Positions 39,854 to 51,780 are shown, counted from the stretch's first letter. The stretch is DNA of 64,000 bases from Prorocentrum cordatum (GCA_963575745.1 CAUYUJ010015687.1:184372-248371), one strand, 5' to 3'. Notes: generated by a model from the letters alone, not told the origin. Made by a program: numbers and translations.

Positions 39854-42800
39854 TGCAGAGGTGCCAGTCGGGCTGGTGGCCCCACAGCCCAGCATAGGCT
39901 AGGCACCCAGAATCTTATGAAACAAGGGGCTACAGCAGATCGGGGATTTGCTTGCATGAGGGCACTTCTTTCTCACGGCTGTGAAGTGTTCTGTTTACAG
40001 GAGTGTGAACACTTACCGTCCAATTCAATTCAGCTGCTTGGCTGGCACCTAGTTTATTCAAGTGACAGGAAGGCTTCCATAGCTTTGAGGGGGAAGTCTT
40101 GTCACAACATAGTTCGCTCTTGGAGTAATCGTGCTCGTCTTGCTATTGTGTGCTTGCGTCATCCGTGTATCTTTCTTGTCTCTGCGTACTTTCCGAACAG
40201 ATCGGAGAATCGTTCATTGGAGGTGGCTTTTGAGATGCTGAAAAAATCGAAACAACTTATCGGAGGTGGAAGGAGGAATGCAGATACACATGTGAGCTTG
40301 TGATTGCAGGGGATTTTAATGTTGAGCTTGCGCCCGACATCACCTGTTCAGGAGGCACGGTGACTGGAGGTGCTGTGCAGATTCTCGACGGGAGGGGATA
40401 TGGGAATGATACGGAGGATAGACGGTGGGAGGAGGACATGTGGCGATCTCAGCTGCAGGAGTGGCTGTGTCGGATGCGCTTGCTGGCAGTCAATTCTCTT
40501 GGCTCGCCGTACTCTCGGCAGCCGACTTTCGTGCATCGTGCGAATAATGCTCGACGCAAGTCTGGGGCGAAGACTATTGCGCCAAAAGTGCTTGACTATC
40601 TCATGGTCCCACAATCCTGGGAGGGTGACTTGGTTGAATGCCGAACGGATTGGATCCCAGAGACCCCGACTACCAACTTCTCGGATCATGCCTGTGTCTA
40701 CGCCGAGTTCCATATGCAGAACCCTCAGGTCACGAAATATCAAGGCCCCCCTAGCCACCACACAAGCCACAAAGAGTTCCAATCGTATCGGGAGGAGGCC
40801 CAATTTCAGGTCCTGGCGGACGTCCAGATCCCGACGGTGCCCCCACAACGTCTTGCTGAAACGATTGCTGGACATGCGTTACCGCTCCTCACGGTGAGGG
40901 CCCCCAGGTACTCTCGAGGGCTCCCGCCGAGTAAGACTCCTCAGCATGCCGAGCTGGAGGTACAACTCAGAGAGGCACGTGCTAGGAAGGACAGAGCGTT
41001 GGCTCGGGACCTTCGACGTCGCATCAGACCGCTGGCGCGGGAATATCGCCGACGGAAGGTGGAGTGGGAGGCGCTACCATCTAGGAAGGGGAGGAGGACA
41101 CGTGTGACGGAGTTGAGGGTGACGGACACTGGGGGAGGGGATATGGGGCCTACGACTATGATGACGGAGGACAGGGAACTGTGGGCGGAGGAGGTGGAGC
41201 GATATGCTGTGCAGAGTATGACTTGTGATGACTCCAGAGCCCGCAATCGGGAGCTTGTGTCCACACTGCGTCGCCATGCATCTCCATCACAGCCTCTTCG
41301 GACAACACGCTTACGATTACATGCTCTACTATTCTGCAGGCGCGGAGCAGGCTCCGAACAGGACGGGCCTGTGGGCCCGACGGCATCTCGGTTGAACTTC
41401 TCAAGTCTCTTTCGTGGAGGTCAGTGCGTTCTATTGGTAAGGCTTTCTCTGATATATTCAACGGGCTTCGCCCGACGCCAAGGGAATGGCAGGAAGTATA
41501 CCTAACACTTATGCCGAAAACGAGCAAACTGGAAACATTGCGACAAACAAGGAATCTGCTTGTCGGAAATACCTTGGCCAAGTGGTATCTCACGTGTGTG
41601 ACGATTTTACTGGAACGATGTGTGGAACCCTTCATGAGTGATATGGCGGTTTACGGTTTTACCAGCGGACGACGTTGCTGGGAGATTTCATCGGCCATGA
41701 AATGTATTGCACACCATGCTTCCACATGGGGGCGAGATCAAACGGCGTGGCTCCTCAGCTGTGACATCGAGCGGGCGTTCGATGCAGTGACGTTGCCGAC
41801 AGTCTCGAGAGCGATGACGGCCCTTGTGATCAGTGCACGGCTACAGTATGCGTTATTTGAGCCTCTCTCATCTACTTCATGCACGGTGCTGTTTGAAGGA
41901 GTGACAATCCCCAATGTGCAGTGGGATAGGTCGCTCCGTACTGGGGGTACCGAATCACCTATCGCGTTTACTATTGTCACTATTGCTATGTGGCGTGATG
42001 TGATTGCTCGCCTGGATCAGCGCGGTGTCGGAGTCGAGATGCCATGCCATGATGATCATTGTCGGTATGCGCGTTGGAATCATGCTCTCTGGGCTGACAA
42101 TATTTTTCTGGCCGCCAAGTCAGCATCGGAGGCGCAGGTAGCGGCCGCTGCCTTCACTACTGCTCTCAGGGATTGGGGGATGGAGTGGAAGGAGGAGAGT
42201 CTAGAGATGATGGTGTGTGGTACTCAGTGCACTGATACGGTCACGGTTCAGATTGGCTCGCGGATTGTACCTTTCAAGCATGTTGGGAGTTTGAATGTGC
42301 TGGGGTATCAGATTCCCAGAAGTTTCACTTCTATCCACGCGGATGTGCAGGAGCGCGTCCAGCAGGCCCGAAGGGCATTCTTTGCGCAGGTGCAGTATTT
42401 TACGTGCAGGGCGCTGCCTCTGGTGAAGAAGTTTCGTCGATACCAATCGACTGTGCAGAGCCGTCTTTTATATGCAGCAGAGGCCATCACGATTGACAGT
42501 GAATGTGTGAGGGTTATCCATGCGTTCGAGGGTATGTGTCTTTTGAGAATGTCAGGGAGGAGGAAGCCAGGAGATGTGGGGTGGGAGGTATGGCGGCCAG
42601 CTGCACTGACACGAGTCAGGACAATCTTCTGCGATGGGGGTTTCCCGTCGGCTGTGCAGATGCTGTGTTGGAAGAGCTGGGGCATGATGCGCTCGACGAG
42701 GCAAAATTTACTATCTTTTGAGGCGGACAGGACGGCAAGGACGGAGGTTGAGGTGGAGGGATCAACGACTCAACGTGCTAAACGTGTTCGCTTTGCGGGT

Positions 42801-44060
42801 GGACGGGGGGAGGATGTACCTGCAGCGACTGTGATGGAGGTGGAGGGGAGGATTACGGACATGGAGAGGCGGCTGGAGGATCTTTGCTCGCAGGTCGCCT
42901 GTTCCATTGCCCGCTCACAGCCGATGCCCTCTGGAGAGGGAGCTGCCCACACTCTCAGAGACGAGCCACTTACCGTCTCAAAGGGGAGGAGGGCCTTTCG
43001 AGACTCCCGACGTGCGCTTATGATGTGCAATGTTGGCTGGGTCACGGCTCGCGACACAATAACATAGGTTCTACGACAACACGGCAACAGGGCCTTATCT
43101 AGTTCGGGCAAGCGGCTTCGTGGAGGCCCTGTGTCTGTGGGCGGTCGGTCTTGGCAGTTCCCCTACACTCAGTTCTTTGGGGAAAAGTGGTGGGAGTCTG
43201 TGCGGGGCGATTGGGTTCAGTTCTTGGAGGTATGGAAGCAACTCCTTACACAATACAACAAAACTAAGGTCTATGATTACTTTGTGGTGTCTTGGAAGGG
43301 CTCTCCTAATGGACCTCGAGGCTCCCCTGAGGCTCGAGAGAAGGCCGATGCTGAGGCGGTCGACATCGCGACCAACCCTCTGCGCCCCAAGTACGACCCC
43401 AAAGAGTCCGCCAAGCTTGCAATACGTTATGCTATGATCCAGGAACGTGCGACTGTGTGGGATATATCCTCAGAGGGTTTTGCTGCTGAGTTCAAGGGTG
43501 ACTCATTACTTATCTGCTCCTGGCTACAGGGGAAATGGAGATGTGAGAATCGTGGCTACTGCAAGAGGACAGCTGCCATGATTGATTGTACCTTTGAGCT
43601 CGCTGCGTGTTTCAATCTGAGGCCTGCTGCCTTGGGACGTGAGATATGGAGACATGAATTCAGGGAGGACAATACACGAGCGGATGAATTGACGCATGAG
43701 GCCAGATGTGGCCGCACATTCTACAGAACTCATTGTTATCTATATCCATTCGAAACTTATCTCTTACCGTTCGCTATCAGGGGAGGCTTTGATGGCGGGG
43801 TTGACCAGCAAGGATCAGGATGTGGTTTCTGGCTTCAGATCGGCTTAATCAATACTCAGTGCAATCCCAGTGAGATAGGCATCGCTTCCGCGAGAACCGT
43901 GGGCCCCTTCCCTGCTGGGCATGAGTTTGCTGTTTCTAGTGCCGTGCCCCTCGTTTGGAGGGATGTGGCCGAGGCCGCGTGGCTCCTCGAAGGAGCTACA
44001 GTCACATAATGTGAATTGTCGGCAGCCGAAGCGCTGCTCAGCGCTGCCCGTGTGCTTCTG
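39851..44060 (+). pseudogene. LINE-4 ORF2: endonuclease, RT, permuted RNase H, multiply broken
   Basis: Endonuclease in frame 2 (FCLQECEH) continues after a frameshift near 40290 in frame 1 (IAGDFNVEL, FSDHACVYA). A second frameshift near 41280-41300 leads to frame 0: GRACGPDGISVELL; LLVGNTLAKWY; motif A SCDIERAFDA; motif B GGTESPIAF; motif C WADN; thumb FEGMCLLRM. An extra charged insert (about 42720-43010) precedes TAG 43065-43067. Then FFGEKWW and RNase H motifs FKGDSLLIC, REDNTRADELTH, FDGGVDQQG, and TVT-stop-CELSA with TAA 44007-44009 next to the catalytic Glu region. Dead copy; motif order agrees with the other LINEs. Confidence 0.83.
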
Positions 44061-44120
44061 CGGGACCGGTCCTCGCCCAGCTGCACTCAGCTGGGAACGC
44101 GAGTCCAAACAAACAAACAA

Positions 44121-45061
44121 ACCTGGTTGACGGTTTACCGCCGGTTTCAAGTACCTCGTAGAGCTCTTCGGAAAAGAGCTAAGAGGAATTTGGGCGCAGG
44201 GTGGAGCTAGTTGACCGGCCCGACCAGAAGAGACAATGTGGTAACCTGAGATCGGTATTTTTCACTTTATTCAAAATTTTGAAGTTCGTTTTTAGAAGTG
44301 AGATTTTCATTCTCTGTAGTAAGCTATGGCGCACCTGCTGGTAAATTTTTCATGGCTCTAGGTCCAGTATTACTATCAAAACCCTTCGCGTGTTCGGAGG
44401 AGCGCTGTGCAAGAAAATTGCTCTACGAGGTGCCCGGCGGTAACTTGGTTGACGGTTTACCGCCGGTTCCCATTTGAAAGTTCGTTTTCAGAACCGGTAT
44501 TTTTCCCACCTGAAATGGTTTATGCCACGTCTGCCAGTGAAATTCTCAGGTCTGTAGCTGCAATATTACTATCAAAAGATTGAGGGAGCCGTCGGCCGTT
44601 TCGAGCATCTTGACACCGGTTTTCTGTACTTCTCTCGAAATTGAGGAGAGCTAAAGAGCTGCTACTTACAGAAACAAATTCAGAATCATCAGGCGCGTTT
44701 GTCTGTTCCATCGAGAGGTCTGAAATCGGTCTGCTGGTCGAGCTAGATCCACGAAGCTATTCGTGTTATACGAGTGATCTTGAGAGGTGCTGTCGGTTTC
44801 CCTTAACTGAAGATTTAGAAGAGCGCCAGAGCTGGTACGCATATGAACCGATCCAGTATCACCCGGCGAGTTCTGTTCTCGCATCGAGAGGTCTGAACTT
44901 GGTGCACTCGAGCTAGGTCCACGAAGCGAAGATGCAACATAAAAAAAAACATATTGTTCGACTTTTTTGTTCACGCTTGAGAAAGCTCTCTTCGTATGCT
45001 CCGAGCAGCGCAGCGCGAGGACAGAGCTCTACGAGGCTGCCGGCGGTCGCCGGATCCCAGT
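44121..45061 (+). repeat. Right half-hairpin plus two type C units
   Basis: 44121-44152 is the remainder of the hairpin cut by LINE-4, ending AAGT. A type C unit follows with 5' arm CCTCGTAGAGCTC (~44154) and a shortened body; its palindrome ends CCCATT (~44473). 44474-45061 is a second type C body with two monomers, arm GAGCTCTACGAGG and a palindrome that has lost its loop (CCGGCGGTCGCCGG), ending CAGT 45058-45061. Confidence 0.7.
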
Positions 45062-45964
45062 ATTGTTTGAATCATCTTGAGAGGTGCTGTCGGTTTTCTG
45101 CACTTAACTCGGGCTGTAGGGGGGGCTACAGGGCTGGTAATCACAGAAACTGATTCGGAGACATCGGGCGCGTCCGCCTGTCGCATGCATAGGTCTGAAC
45201 TCGGTTTGCTACTCGAGCTAGGCAAAACTATTCGTATCGCTCGAGTCATCTCAACAGGGACTGTCGGTTTGCTGCACTTAACTCGAGCTCTAGGGGAGCT
45301 ACAGAGCTGATGCGCGCAGAAACCGATGCAGAATAATCAGGCGTGCTCGTCTGTTTCATCCAGAGGTCTGAACTCGATCTGCTATCGAGCTAGGTTCGCG
45401 AAACTATTTGTACCGTTCGAGTCATCTTGAGAGGATTTTCGCACGTAGCTTGGGCTGTAGGAGCTACAGAGCTGATACACATAACTTGATTCGGAATCAA
45501 CATGCGCGTTCGTTTGTTGCATCCAGAAGTTGAACTGGGTCTGCTACTCGGGCTAGGTCCGCAAAACTATTTGTACTCTTCAGGTTACCTTGACAGATGT
45601 TGTCCTTTTCTGTTTTGAACTCGGGCTGTAGGAGAGCTACAGAGCTGGTGCGCACAGAAACTGATGCAGAAGTATTGTGAGCGTTCGTCTGTTGCATCGA
45701 GAGGTCTGAAGTCGGCCTGCCACCCGAGCTAAGTTCACAAAACTATTCGTCTTCGACTGAGATTTTTTCCAAATGATGGTGAATTTCTTCACTGTTGAGC
45801 ACAGCAATGGAATATCACTAGACGCCTGAGATCAGTCTGCTATCAGGCGCTGGGGCCGAAAACTGTTCGTTCTCTGTTTTTTTTTCGCACATAATTTATG
45901 GTCAGGAAGCTCTATGAGTCCCCCGGCGGTAAGAAAGGTTTACGGTTTACCGCCGGCGTCCAGT
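45062..45964 (+). repeat. Type A monomers with hairpin
   Basis: The unit starts inside a monomer (TATTGTTTGAATCATCTTGAG), so leader and arm are missing. About four monomers, tail, arm variant GGAAGCTCTATGAGT, palindrome with loop AGGTTTACGGT, CAGT 45961-45964. Confidence 0.72.
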
Positions 45965-46266
45965 GTGGTAACTTTTGGTCGGTTTTGCTAAGATTTGAAA
46001 GATATTTGACAATGCATTTTGAGAAATTAGATTTTTCGCACCTGTGGACGACTATGAGGGCCTCTGCATCTTAATATGAGCTCTCGAGGGGGAGTTTTAC
46101 TATTGAAACATTGGGGGGGCCAACTTCTTTTCGACATGACAACAATTAATGTTCAATTTTTCGAGAAATGCCTCCAGAAGCTCTGTCTTTCGACTCTGAG
46201 CACTTTCATACGTGGAAGGAGCTCCGTAGCCATTTTGGCTCAAGGTTCCCGGCGGTGACCAGGTTG
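45965..46266 (+). repeat. Type B unit carrying a complete spliced leader; cut by LINE-5
   Basis: Starts at GTGGTAACTTTTGGTCGG within type B. The body is normal until GGAAGGAGC; the expected TCTACGAG is replaced by the 22-nt spliced leader, after which GTTCCCGGCGGTGACCAGG resumes exactly. LINE-5 follows after GACCAGGTTG (46257-46266). The remainder of the palindrome is at 49772-49793. Confidence 0.82.
46223..46244 (+). other. Complete 22-nt dinoflagellate spliced leader in a repeat
   Basis: All 22 positions match the DinoSL consensus as I know it, with T at the variable first position. Its 3' end CAAG joins GTTCCCGG at the place where sister units have CTACGAG before GTTCCC. This suggests the leader was spliced to a transcript of the repeat at that AG and the product returned to the genome. 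A full SL RNA gene is unlikely: no GTATG-type donor or snRNA-like tail follows. Confidence 0.85.
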
Positions 46267-46700
46267 CTGCTGTCCCTCCTCGGGGATCTCAGCGGTGGCC
46301 TGGCCCGTCGGGGGCTTCCTCAAGCCTGTCTCCTCAGGCTGCCCCCTGGGCGGCCGTGTGCGCGCGGGCGGGCCGTGCAATAGATTCGGGTACTTCGTCG
46401 GCTGCGACGACCTTCTCTCCTTGGGCCTACAGATGATAGGTGCTGGAGGCCAGCTCTGTTTGGCATCAGAAGTGGGACTGACTTCAACGCATAGGCCGCT
46501 GTCGTCGCTTTGTACTTGTTTGTACTGCCTGCTTGCGCTTTCTCCATTATTGTTCTTGCACACGTGTGTATTCTTTGACATTGAGGTACTTTGACAGTTC
46601 TGTGACATTGGAGTATCTTGAGATTGAGGTTCTCTGTATTGTATCGGCGTGCCTGTTTTCATTCTTTCTTTGAATCGTATCGATCAGAATTCAAGATACT

Positions 46701-46814
46701 TGAGTGCGTTATCAGACATTCAGTTATGCAGGTGTTTCAAGATACTGAGTGCGTTATCAGACATTCAGTTATCCGAGAGTTACTTCTTGAGTGCGTTATC
46801 AGACATTCAGTTAT
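46701..46814 (+). repeat. Three copies of a 27-bp repeat in the LINE-5 5' region
   Basis: TGAGTGCGTTATCAGACATT plus CAGTTAT occurs at 46701-46727, 46745-46771 and 46788-46814 with unequal spacers of 16-17 bp. Identical copies imply recent duplication. Function unknown; a role in transcription or RNA structure of the element is possible. Confidence 0.85.
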
Positions 46815-47082
46815 CACATATTTGACGTGAGCATACGACTCTTGTCTTACCGCGGGTTGTTACGACATATTTCGGACTTTGTGTTTGCGTTGACTCTTGC
46901 CTTGCTGTGTGTGTGTGTGTCGGACATGCGCGCATGTTGGTATAAGAGCTCCGCGTGATCTTCACTTTGTTCTGAATAAGAGTTTTGCATTTGCCCGCTC
47001 CCGCTCAAAGAGTGGTGGGTTTCTTGCCTGACCCTGTGCACAGTCGACCGCAAATTCGTTGTGTTTCACGTGCGTGGTCTTT

Positions 47083-47312
47083 CAGTGGTGCTGAGACGGT
47101 AATCGCTATATGTGGTTACTGCATGGTCTCGCATTACTTTGGAGTGTACTCGTCATTTTAGTTGTTAGTTTTGTGTTTGTCTCAGTGGTGTTGAGACGGT
47201 AATCGCTGTATACACCAGTGGTTACCGTATGGTCTCTCACTGCTTCTTTTCTCAGTGGTGCTGAGACGGTAATCGCTGTATGTGGTTACTGCATGGTCTC
47301 GCATTGCTTTTA
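47083..47312 (+). repeat. Three copies of a ~60-bp repeat with internal dyad in the LINE-5 5' region
   Basis: CAGTGGTGCTGAGACGGTAA starts copies at 47083, 47183 and 47253. Each continues through a GTTAC(C/T)G and GGTCTC that can pair with GAGAC and GGTAA, giving an imperfect stem. Spacing 100 and 70 bp. Confidence 0.78.
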
Positions 47313-47469
47313 CTATTTATTCCATTTTAGTTGTTTCTTAGTGTGATATGCGCTCTTGGGCATTGCTGTACAGCTTCGCTGTTAGTACGCTCAGCGTTTT
47401 GCTCTCAGGCTCTGTTCTGAGTTGCTTTGTGTTTCGGTCTGCCTCCGTGGAGGCTCGAATCGACCGTCC

Positions 47470-49715
47470 GCAAAAGACCGCAAAAGACCGTTGACAGAGC
47501 TTTCATTCCAGCAGTGCACAGTTGAGGGCATTCAGTGGGACACCTGCATTCGTACAGGCTCCATGGAGGCTCCAGCTTTATGGGTGGCTAAATCGTTATG
47601 CATTCTGGCGCCTGTCGTTTCACGGTGGCGAGATCGCGGCTATGGTATCCAGCTTTCTATTGAAGCGTCCGGGTTGCTCGTCAATCATTGGCTTTGGGCT
47701 GACAGTGTTATCTTAGTGGCTTCACGTCGGGAGGATATGCTGGCCATGCTCACGGATCTGACTACTGCAATTCACCGACGCGGCTTCAGGTGGAAGGACA
47801 GATCTTTAGAATACCTTGCTTGTGGTTGCTCTGGACCGCCTCGTGTACTTCAGATTTCGGTGCCTTCTAGCTTGCTTCCGGGCGTCGTGAAGTCTTCCAA
47901 TCCCACGGGCTCGGCTCGCGGCGAGGTCGTCAGACCACAGGAAGGCACGCACTTCTCTGAGCCGATCTCTTCTACCATTCCGCAGGTTACTCAGACAATC
48001 GTTTTGGGCACCTTGTTGGACGTAGAGTTCTCAGATCATGCAGATATACTTCACCGACTGAAGAAAGCACGCCAGAGCTTTTGGATTGATGCGGATTTCT
48101 ACACTAGTGCTGTTATTCCAATGGGCCGCAAGCTTGCACGGTATGATGCACGCGTTCGCTCTTGCTTCCTTTACGGCGTCGAGGGCACCATTTGTGATGC
48201 GAATCGTTTGACGTTGAGTCGTCGTCGTAAGAGGGTGAATGAGACGTGGGCTGCATATTGGAGTTCACGGATCAGGCACGCACGCATGTTGATGCTCAAC
48301 TCTTCCAGGCCTTCACTTGTGCAGCTTATTTTGTATCGGCAGTGGTTGTTCGCTAAACATGTGGTGTGTGCGGCTTTTGGTCATCTTGCTCAGCCTGCTT
48401 GTGACGATCTCAGCCACGGGATTCTATCGCGTGAACCTGAGTTGCCTCATGTTCTGTGTGACTCACCTGTGCCTCCTACCCCTGCTCCTGTGCGCAACCG
48501 TCGCCAGCAAATCACAGATATGCGTCGTAACGTTCGCCCGCGTCGTGAAGGCCCGCCCCAGCTTGTTTCGCAGCCGGCTTCGGATCTACCTCGTAAACGT
48601 GCACGCGTGGATTTCACGAAGGTTTGGGCCACGCCGTCTATGCAGAGCGCGCTGTGTATGATACATGCGTCAGGGGAGTACACTGATCATCGTGATGCCA
48701 TGGTTCTTGCTTTTGGCGCCCGTGGTCGTGGGTTTTCTCGTCGGCGTTCGCACAAAGTTACGCAGAGTCTCCAGCCTTGGTTTACGGTGTTCGAAGTCTC
48801 TCAGGGGCCTCATTGGGATCAGAGTATGTGTTGGACGGAGCTAGGTTGGAATACCTTCTTAGTGGACACGCTGCAGAAGCTTGATCTATCCAAGATAGTG
48901 GAATTCTGCCTGATAAAAGATGCTACTTCGGGTACCCATTGGAAGGAGGAGGAGGAGACTAAAACAGAGGCCGAACTGCAACGTGAAAATGAACGTCGTG
49001 CTAAACGGTTAGTGGCGCTTTTCCAGGACGAAGCCAACTGGAGGATGAACCCTGGGTGGCTGGCTCTAGAGATGAGGGGAGATAGTCAGTGTCTAACACG
49101 TTGGCTGACGGGTAAAAACAGATGTATGAATGAGATATATAGTAAAACCATCGCCGACATGCAAAATAAATTGTACGCCGTGTGTAAGCAGTTCCAGATC
49201 TACAGTCCTGAAGCGGGCCGTGATATTTGGAAATGGGTTTATCGGGAGGGAAACGCTGAGGCGGACCATGAGACGCATGTGGCAGAGAAGGGCAGACTAC
49301 TTCAGATGTGCGGTGGGACCTCAATACACTTTCTTCTATTCGTTCGAATCAACATAGTGTACACGCGGTGAGAGGCTCTTTTGATGGTGGCAGATGTGAG
49401 TTAGGCACAGCTTGTGGCTGGGTGATTGACATTTTTATCTCTTCTAATTTGCCTTCTTCCTCCCCCCCCCCTGGCCTCCCCTCTAATCGTTGGCAGCTCG
49501 GTGTAGCCAAGCGGGCGTTTATGCTCCCTTCCCATTGTACAATCACCGGGGCTGAACTTGCTGCATCTCAGAGTTTATTGTCGGGAGTTGTTGATTTGTG
49601 CACACATATATGTGGATGGCACATTTCTTTTACAGCTTCGCTGCATAATCTTCCCGCTTTAATCTATCAGCTTCGCTGCCCTTGTACAGCTTCGCACTTT
49701 AGGTTCTCTGTGTAG
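47470..49715 (+). pseudogene. LINE-5 ORF2 remnant: RT motifs B-C, thumb, permuted RNase H
   Basis: Homology starts near GIQWDTCIRTGSMEAPAL (motif B region, normally GG.E.P). Motif C is WADS. A thumb-like region and a basic insert (RKRARVDF) follow, then RGDSQCLTR and REGNAEADHETH in frame 1. Between about 49310 and 49370 the frame shifts, and SFDGGRCELG and TITGAELAAS follow in frame 0. RNase H order is again GDS, N..AD, DGG, T..EL. With motif A missing it cannot polymerise. Confidence 0.78.
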
Positions 49716-49771
49716 TGGCCTGCTCTTTAGGGAGCTCGAATCGGCCAGCGCAGAACTCGCAGACCAGGTTG

Positions 49772-50116
49772 ACTGTTCACCGCCTGTGCCAGTTCGGGCG
49801 CAGGCTAGAGCTAATTGGCCGGGCCGACCAAAAGAGACAATGTGGTAACCTGGGGTCGGTTTTTTCACTTTATGCAAAATTTTGCAATTCGTTTTCAGAA
49901 GTCAGATTTTCATTCCCTGTAGTAAGCTATGGCGCACCTCCTGGTAAATATTTTATGGCTCTAGGGGCAGTATTATTATCAAAACACTTGGAGGAACCGC
50001 CTTTGGATGACAACCGAAAAATCGTTTTTTTCGAGTTTTTCGGCCTTCGCTTCAGAAGCTTCCTTTATGTGTTCCGAGGAGCGCAGTGCTAGAAAAGAGC
50101 TCTACGAGGAGCCCGG
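49772..50116 (+). repeat. Right half-hairpin and a type C unit with a broken palindrome
   Basis: 49772-49793 completes the hairpin interrupted by LINE-5 (ACTGTTCACCGCC, CAGT 49790-49793). A type C body follows (GGGCGCAGGCTAGAGCTAATTGG); its arm GAGCTCTACGAGG is near 50098-50110. Only the left palindrome stem (CCCGGCGGTA) is present before type A leader sequence begins. Confidence 0.7.
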
Positions 50117-51780
50117 CGGTACACGGGGGGGATCGGTTGTTTCGAGTCATCTCGATACACGTTGTCGAGCTGTAGGGCAGCTACAGAGATGATGCTTACA
50201 GGAACGGATTCAGAAGCATCAGGCGCGTCTGACTGTCGCATCCAGAGGCCTGAACTCGGTCTGCTCCCCGAGCTAGATCCGCGAAACTATTCGTATTGTT
50301 CGAGTCATCTTGAGAGGTGCTGTCGGTTTTCTGCACTAACTCGGGCTGTAGCGCGGCTACAGGGCTCGTAATCGCAGAAACCGATTCGGAGACATCAGGC
50401 GCGCCCGGCTGCCACATACAGAGGCCTGAACTCGGTCTGCTATTCGAGCTAGGTCTGCAGAACTGTTCATATCGCCCGAGTCATCTCAACAGGGACTGTT
50501 GCCGATTTTCGCACGTAACTCGGGCTGTCGGAGAGCTACAAAGCAGATACGCGCAGAAACTGATTTCGAATCATCATGCGCGTTCGTCTGTTGCATCCAG
50601 AGGTCTGAACTCGGTCTGCTACTCGGGCTAGGTCCGCAAAACTATTTCTATTCTTGAAGTCCTTAACAGACATTGTGCCTTTCCCGTATTGAACTCGGGG
50701 CAGAGCTACAGAGCCGGCGCACAGAAACTGATGTTGAAGCATTGTGAGCGACTATTGGTTCTCAGCTAATGCTTGAGACATAATAGATGGTCAGGAAGCT
50801 CTACGAGTCAAGGTTGACGGTTTACCGCCGGCGCCCAGTTTTGTTCTCGAAATTTAACCATTCGTTAGAGCTCTAGTATTTTTCCCGTGATATTCGATCT
50901 TATTCCCGCTCGCCATCTAAGTCTCAGCTCGATCGGGTAGATATTACTGCCAAAGCACACGGGCGGGATCGGCCATTTGGGGTCATCTTGACACGTGTCG
51001 TCGGTTTTCTGTACTTAACTCGGGCTGTAGGATAGCTACAGAGCTGATGCTGACAGAAACCGATTCAGAATCATCAGGCGCGTTCGCCTGTTGCATCCAG
51101 AGGTCTGAACTCGGTCTGCTGCTCGAGCTAGGTCCGCGAAGCTATTCGTCTTGTCCGAGTCATCTTGAGAGGTACTGTCGGTTTTCTGCACTTAACTCGG
51201 GCTGTATGGGGGCTACAGGGCTGGTAATTGCAGAAACCGATTCGGAGACATCAGGCGCGTCCGTCTGTCGCATGGAGAGGTCTGAACTCGGTCTGCTACT
51301 CGAGCTAGGTCCGCAAAACTATTCGTATCGCTCGGGTCATCTCGAGAGGGACTATCCTTTTTGTGTACTTAACTCGAGCTCTAGGGCGCTGCAGAGATGA
51401 TACGCAAAGAAACCAATACAGAATAATCAGGCGCGTTCGTCTGTTGCATCCAGAGGTCTGAACTCGGTCTGCTACTCGGGCTAGGTCCGCGAAACTATTC
51501 ATATTGTTCGGTCGCCTTGAGAGGTGCTGTTGGTTTTCGCACGTAACTCGGGCTGTAGGAGGGCTAGAGAGCTCATGCGCACAGAAACTGATTCGGTAGC
51601 ATCAGGCGCGCTCGTCTGTTGCATCCAGAGGTCTGAACTTCGTTTGCTACTCAGGCAATTTGCGCTCGGGCTGAAAAACTATCAATTCTATGCTGATTCT
51701 TTGGACATAATATATGGTCAGGAAGCTCTACGAGCCCCCCGGCGGTAAGAAAGGTTGACGGTTTACCGCCGGCGCCCAGT
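50117..51780 (+). repeat. Two type A units with hairpin ends
   Basis: 50117-50839: leader end and about four monomers; the arm GGAAGCTCTACGAGT is followed directly by AAGGTTGACGGTTTACCGCC, so the left stem is missing; CAGT 50836-50839. 50840-51780: begins TTTGTTCTCGAAATTTAACC in the leader, about four well-preserved monomers (51047-51660), arm GGAAGCTCTACGAG, complete palindrome, CAGT 51777-51780. Confidence 0.75.

Larger units (their letters stand above)
38107..44120 (+). mobile_element. LINE-4: full-length non-LTR retrotransposon, decayed, with SL relics
   Basis: About 6.0 kb. The first 16 bases are two head-to-tail copies of GGCTCAAG, the last 8 nt of DinoSL. The 5' UTR matches LINE-3 (CTGGATCCCACAGG). 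ORF1 is intact; ORF2 has two frameshifts and two in-frame stops. The 3' end is (AAAC)n against ACCTGGTTGAC. As in LINE-2 there is no target-site duplication; part of the left stem is deleted, with GGC microhomology at the 5' junction. Confidence 0.88.
46267..49761 (+). mobile_element. LINE-5: derivative lacking ORF1, endonuclease and most of RT
   Basis: Flanked by the 10-bp duplication GACCAGGTTG (46257-46266, 49762-49771) in a hairpin loop. 46267-47500 is a non-coding 5' region with two small tandem repeats; ORF2 begins only just before RT motif B. LINE-5 therefore keeps both ends but has lost the middle, so it would need other LINEs for movement. Its 3' UTR has three CAGCTTCGC(TG) motifs (49633, 49668, 49687), another lies at 47371-47381. 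Confidence 0.8.

Noticed and set aside
46223-46300. Spliced-leader RNA gene
   Set aside because: Only the 22-nt exon matches; no splice donor GT(A/G)-type intron start or Sm-site-like sequence follows, and the flanks are repeat sequence.
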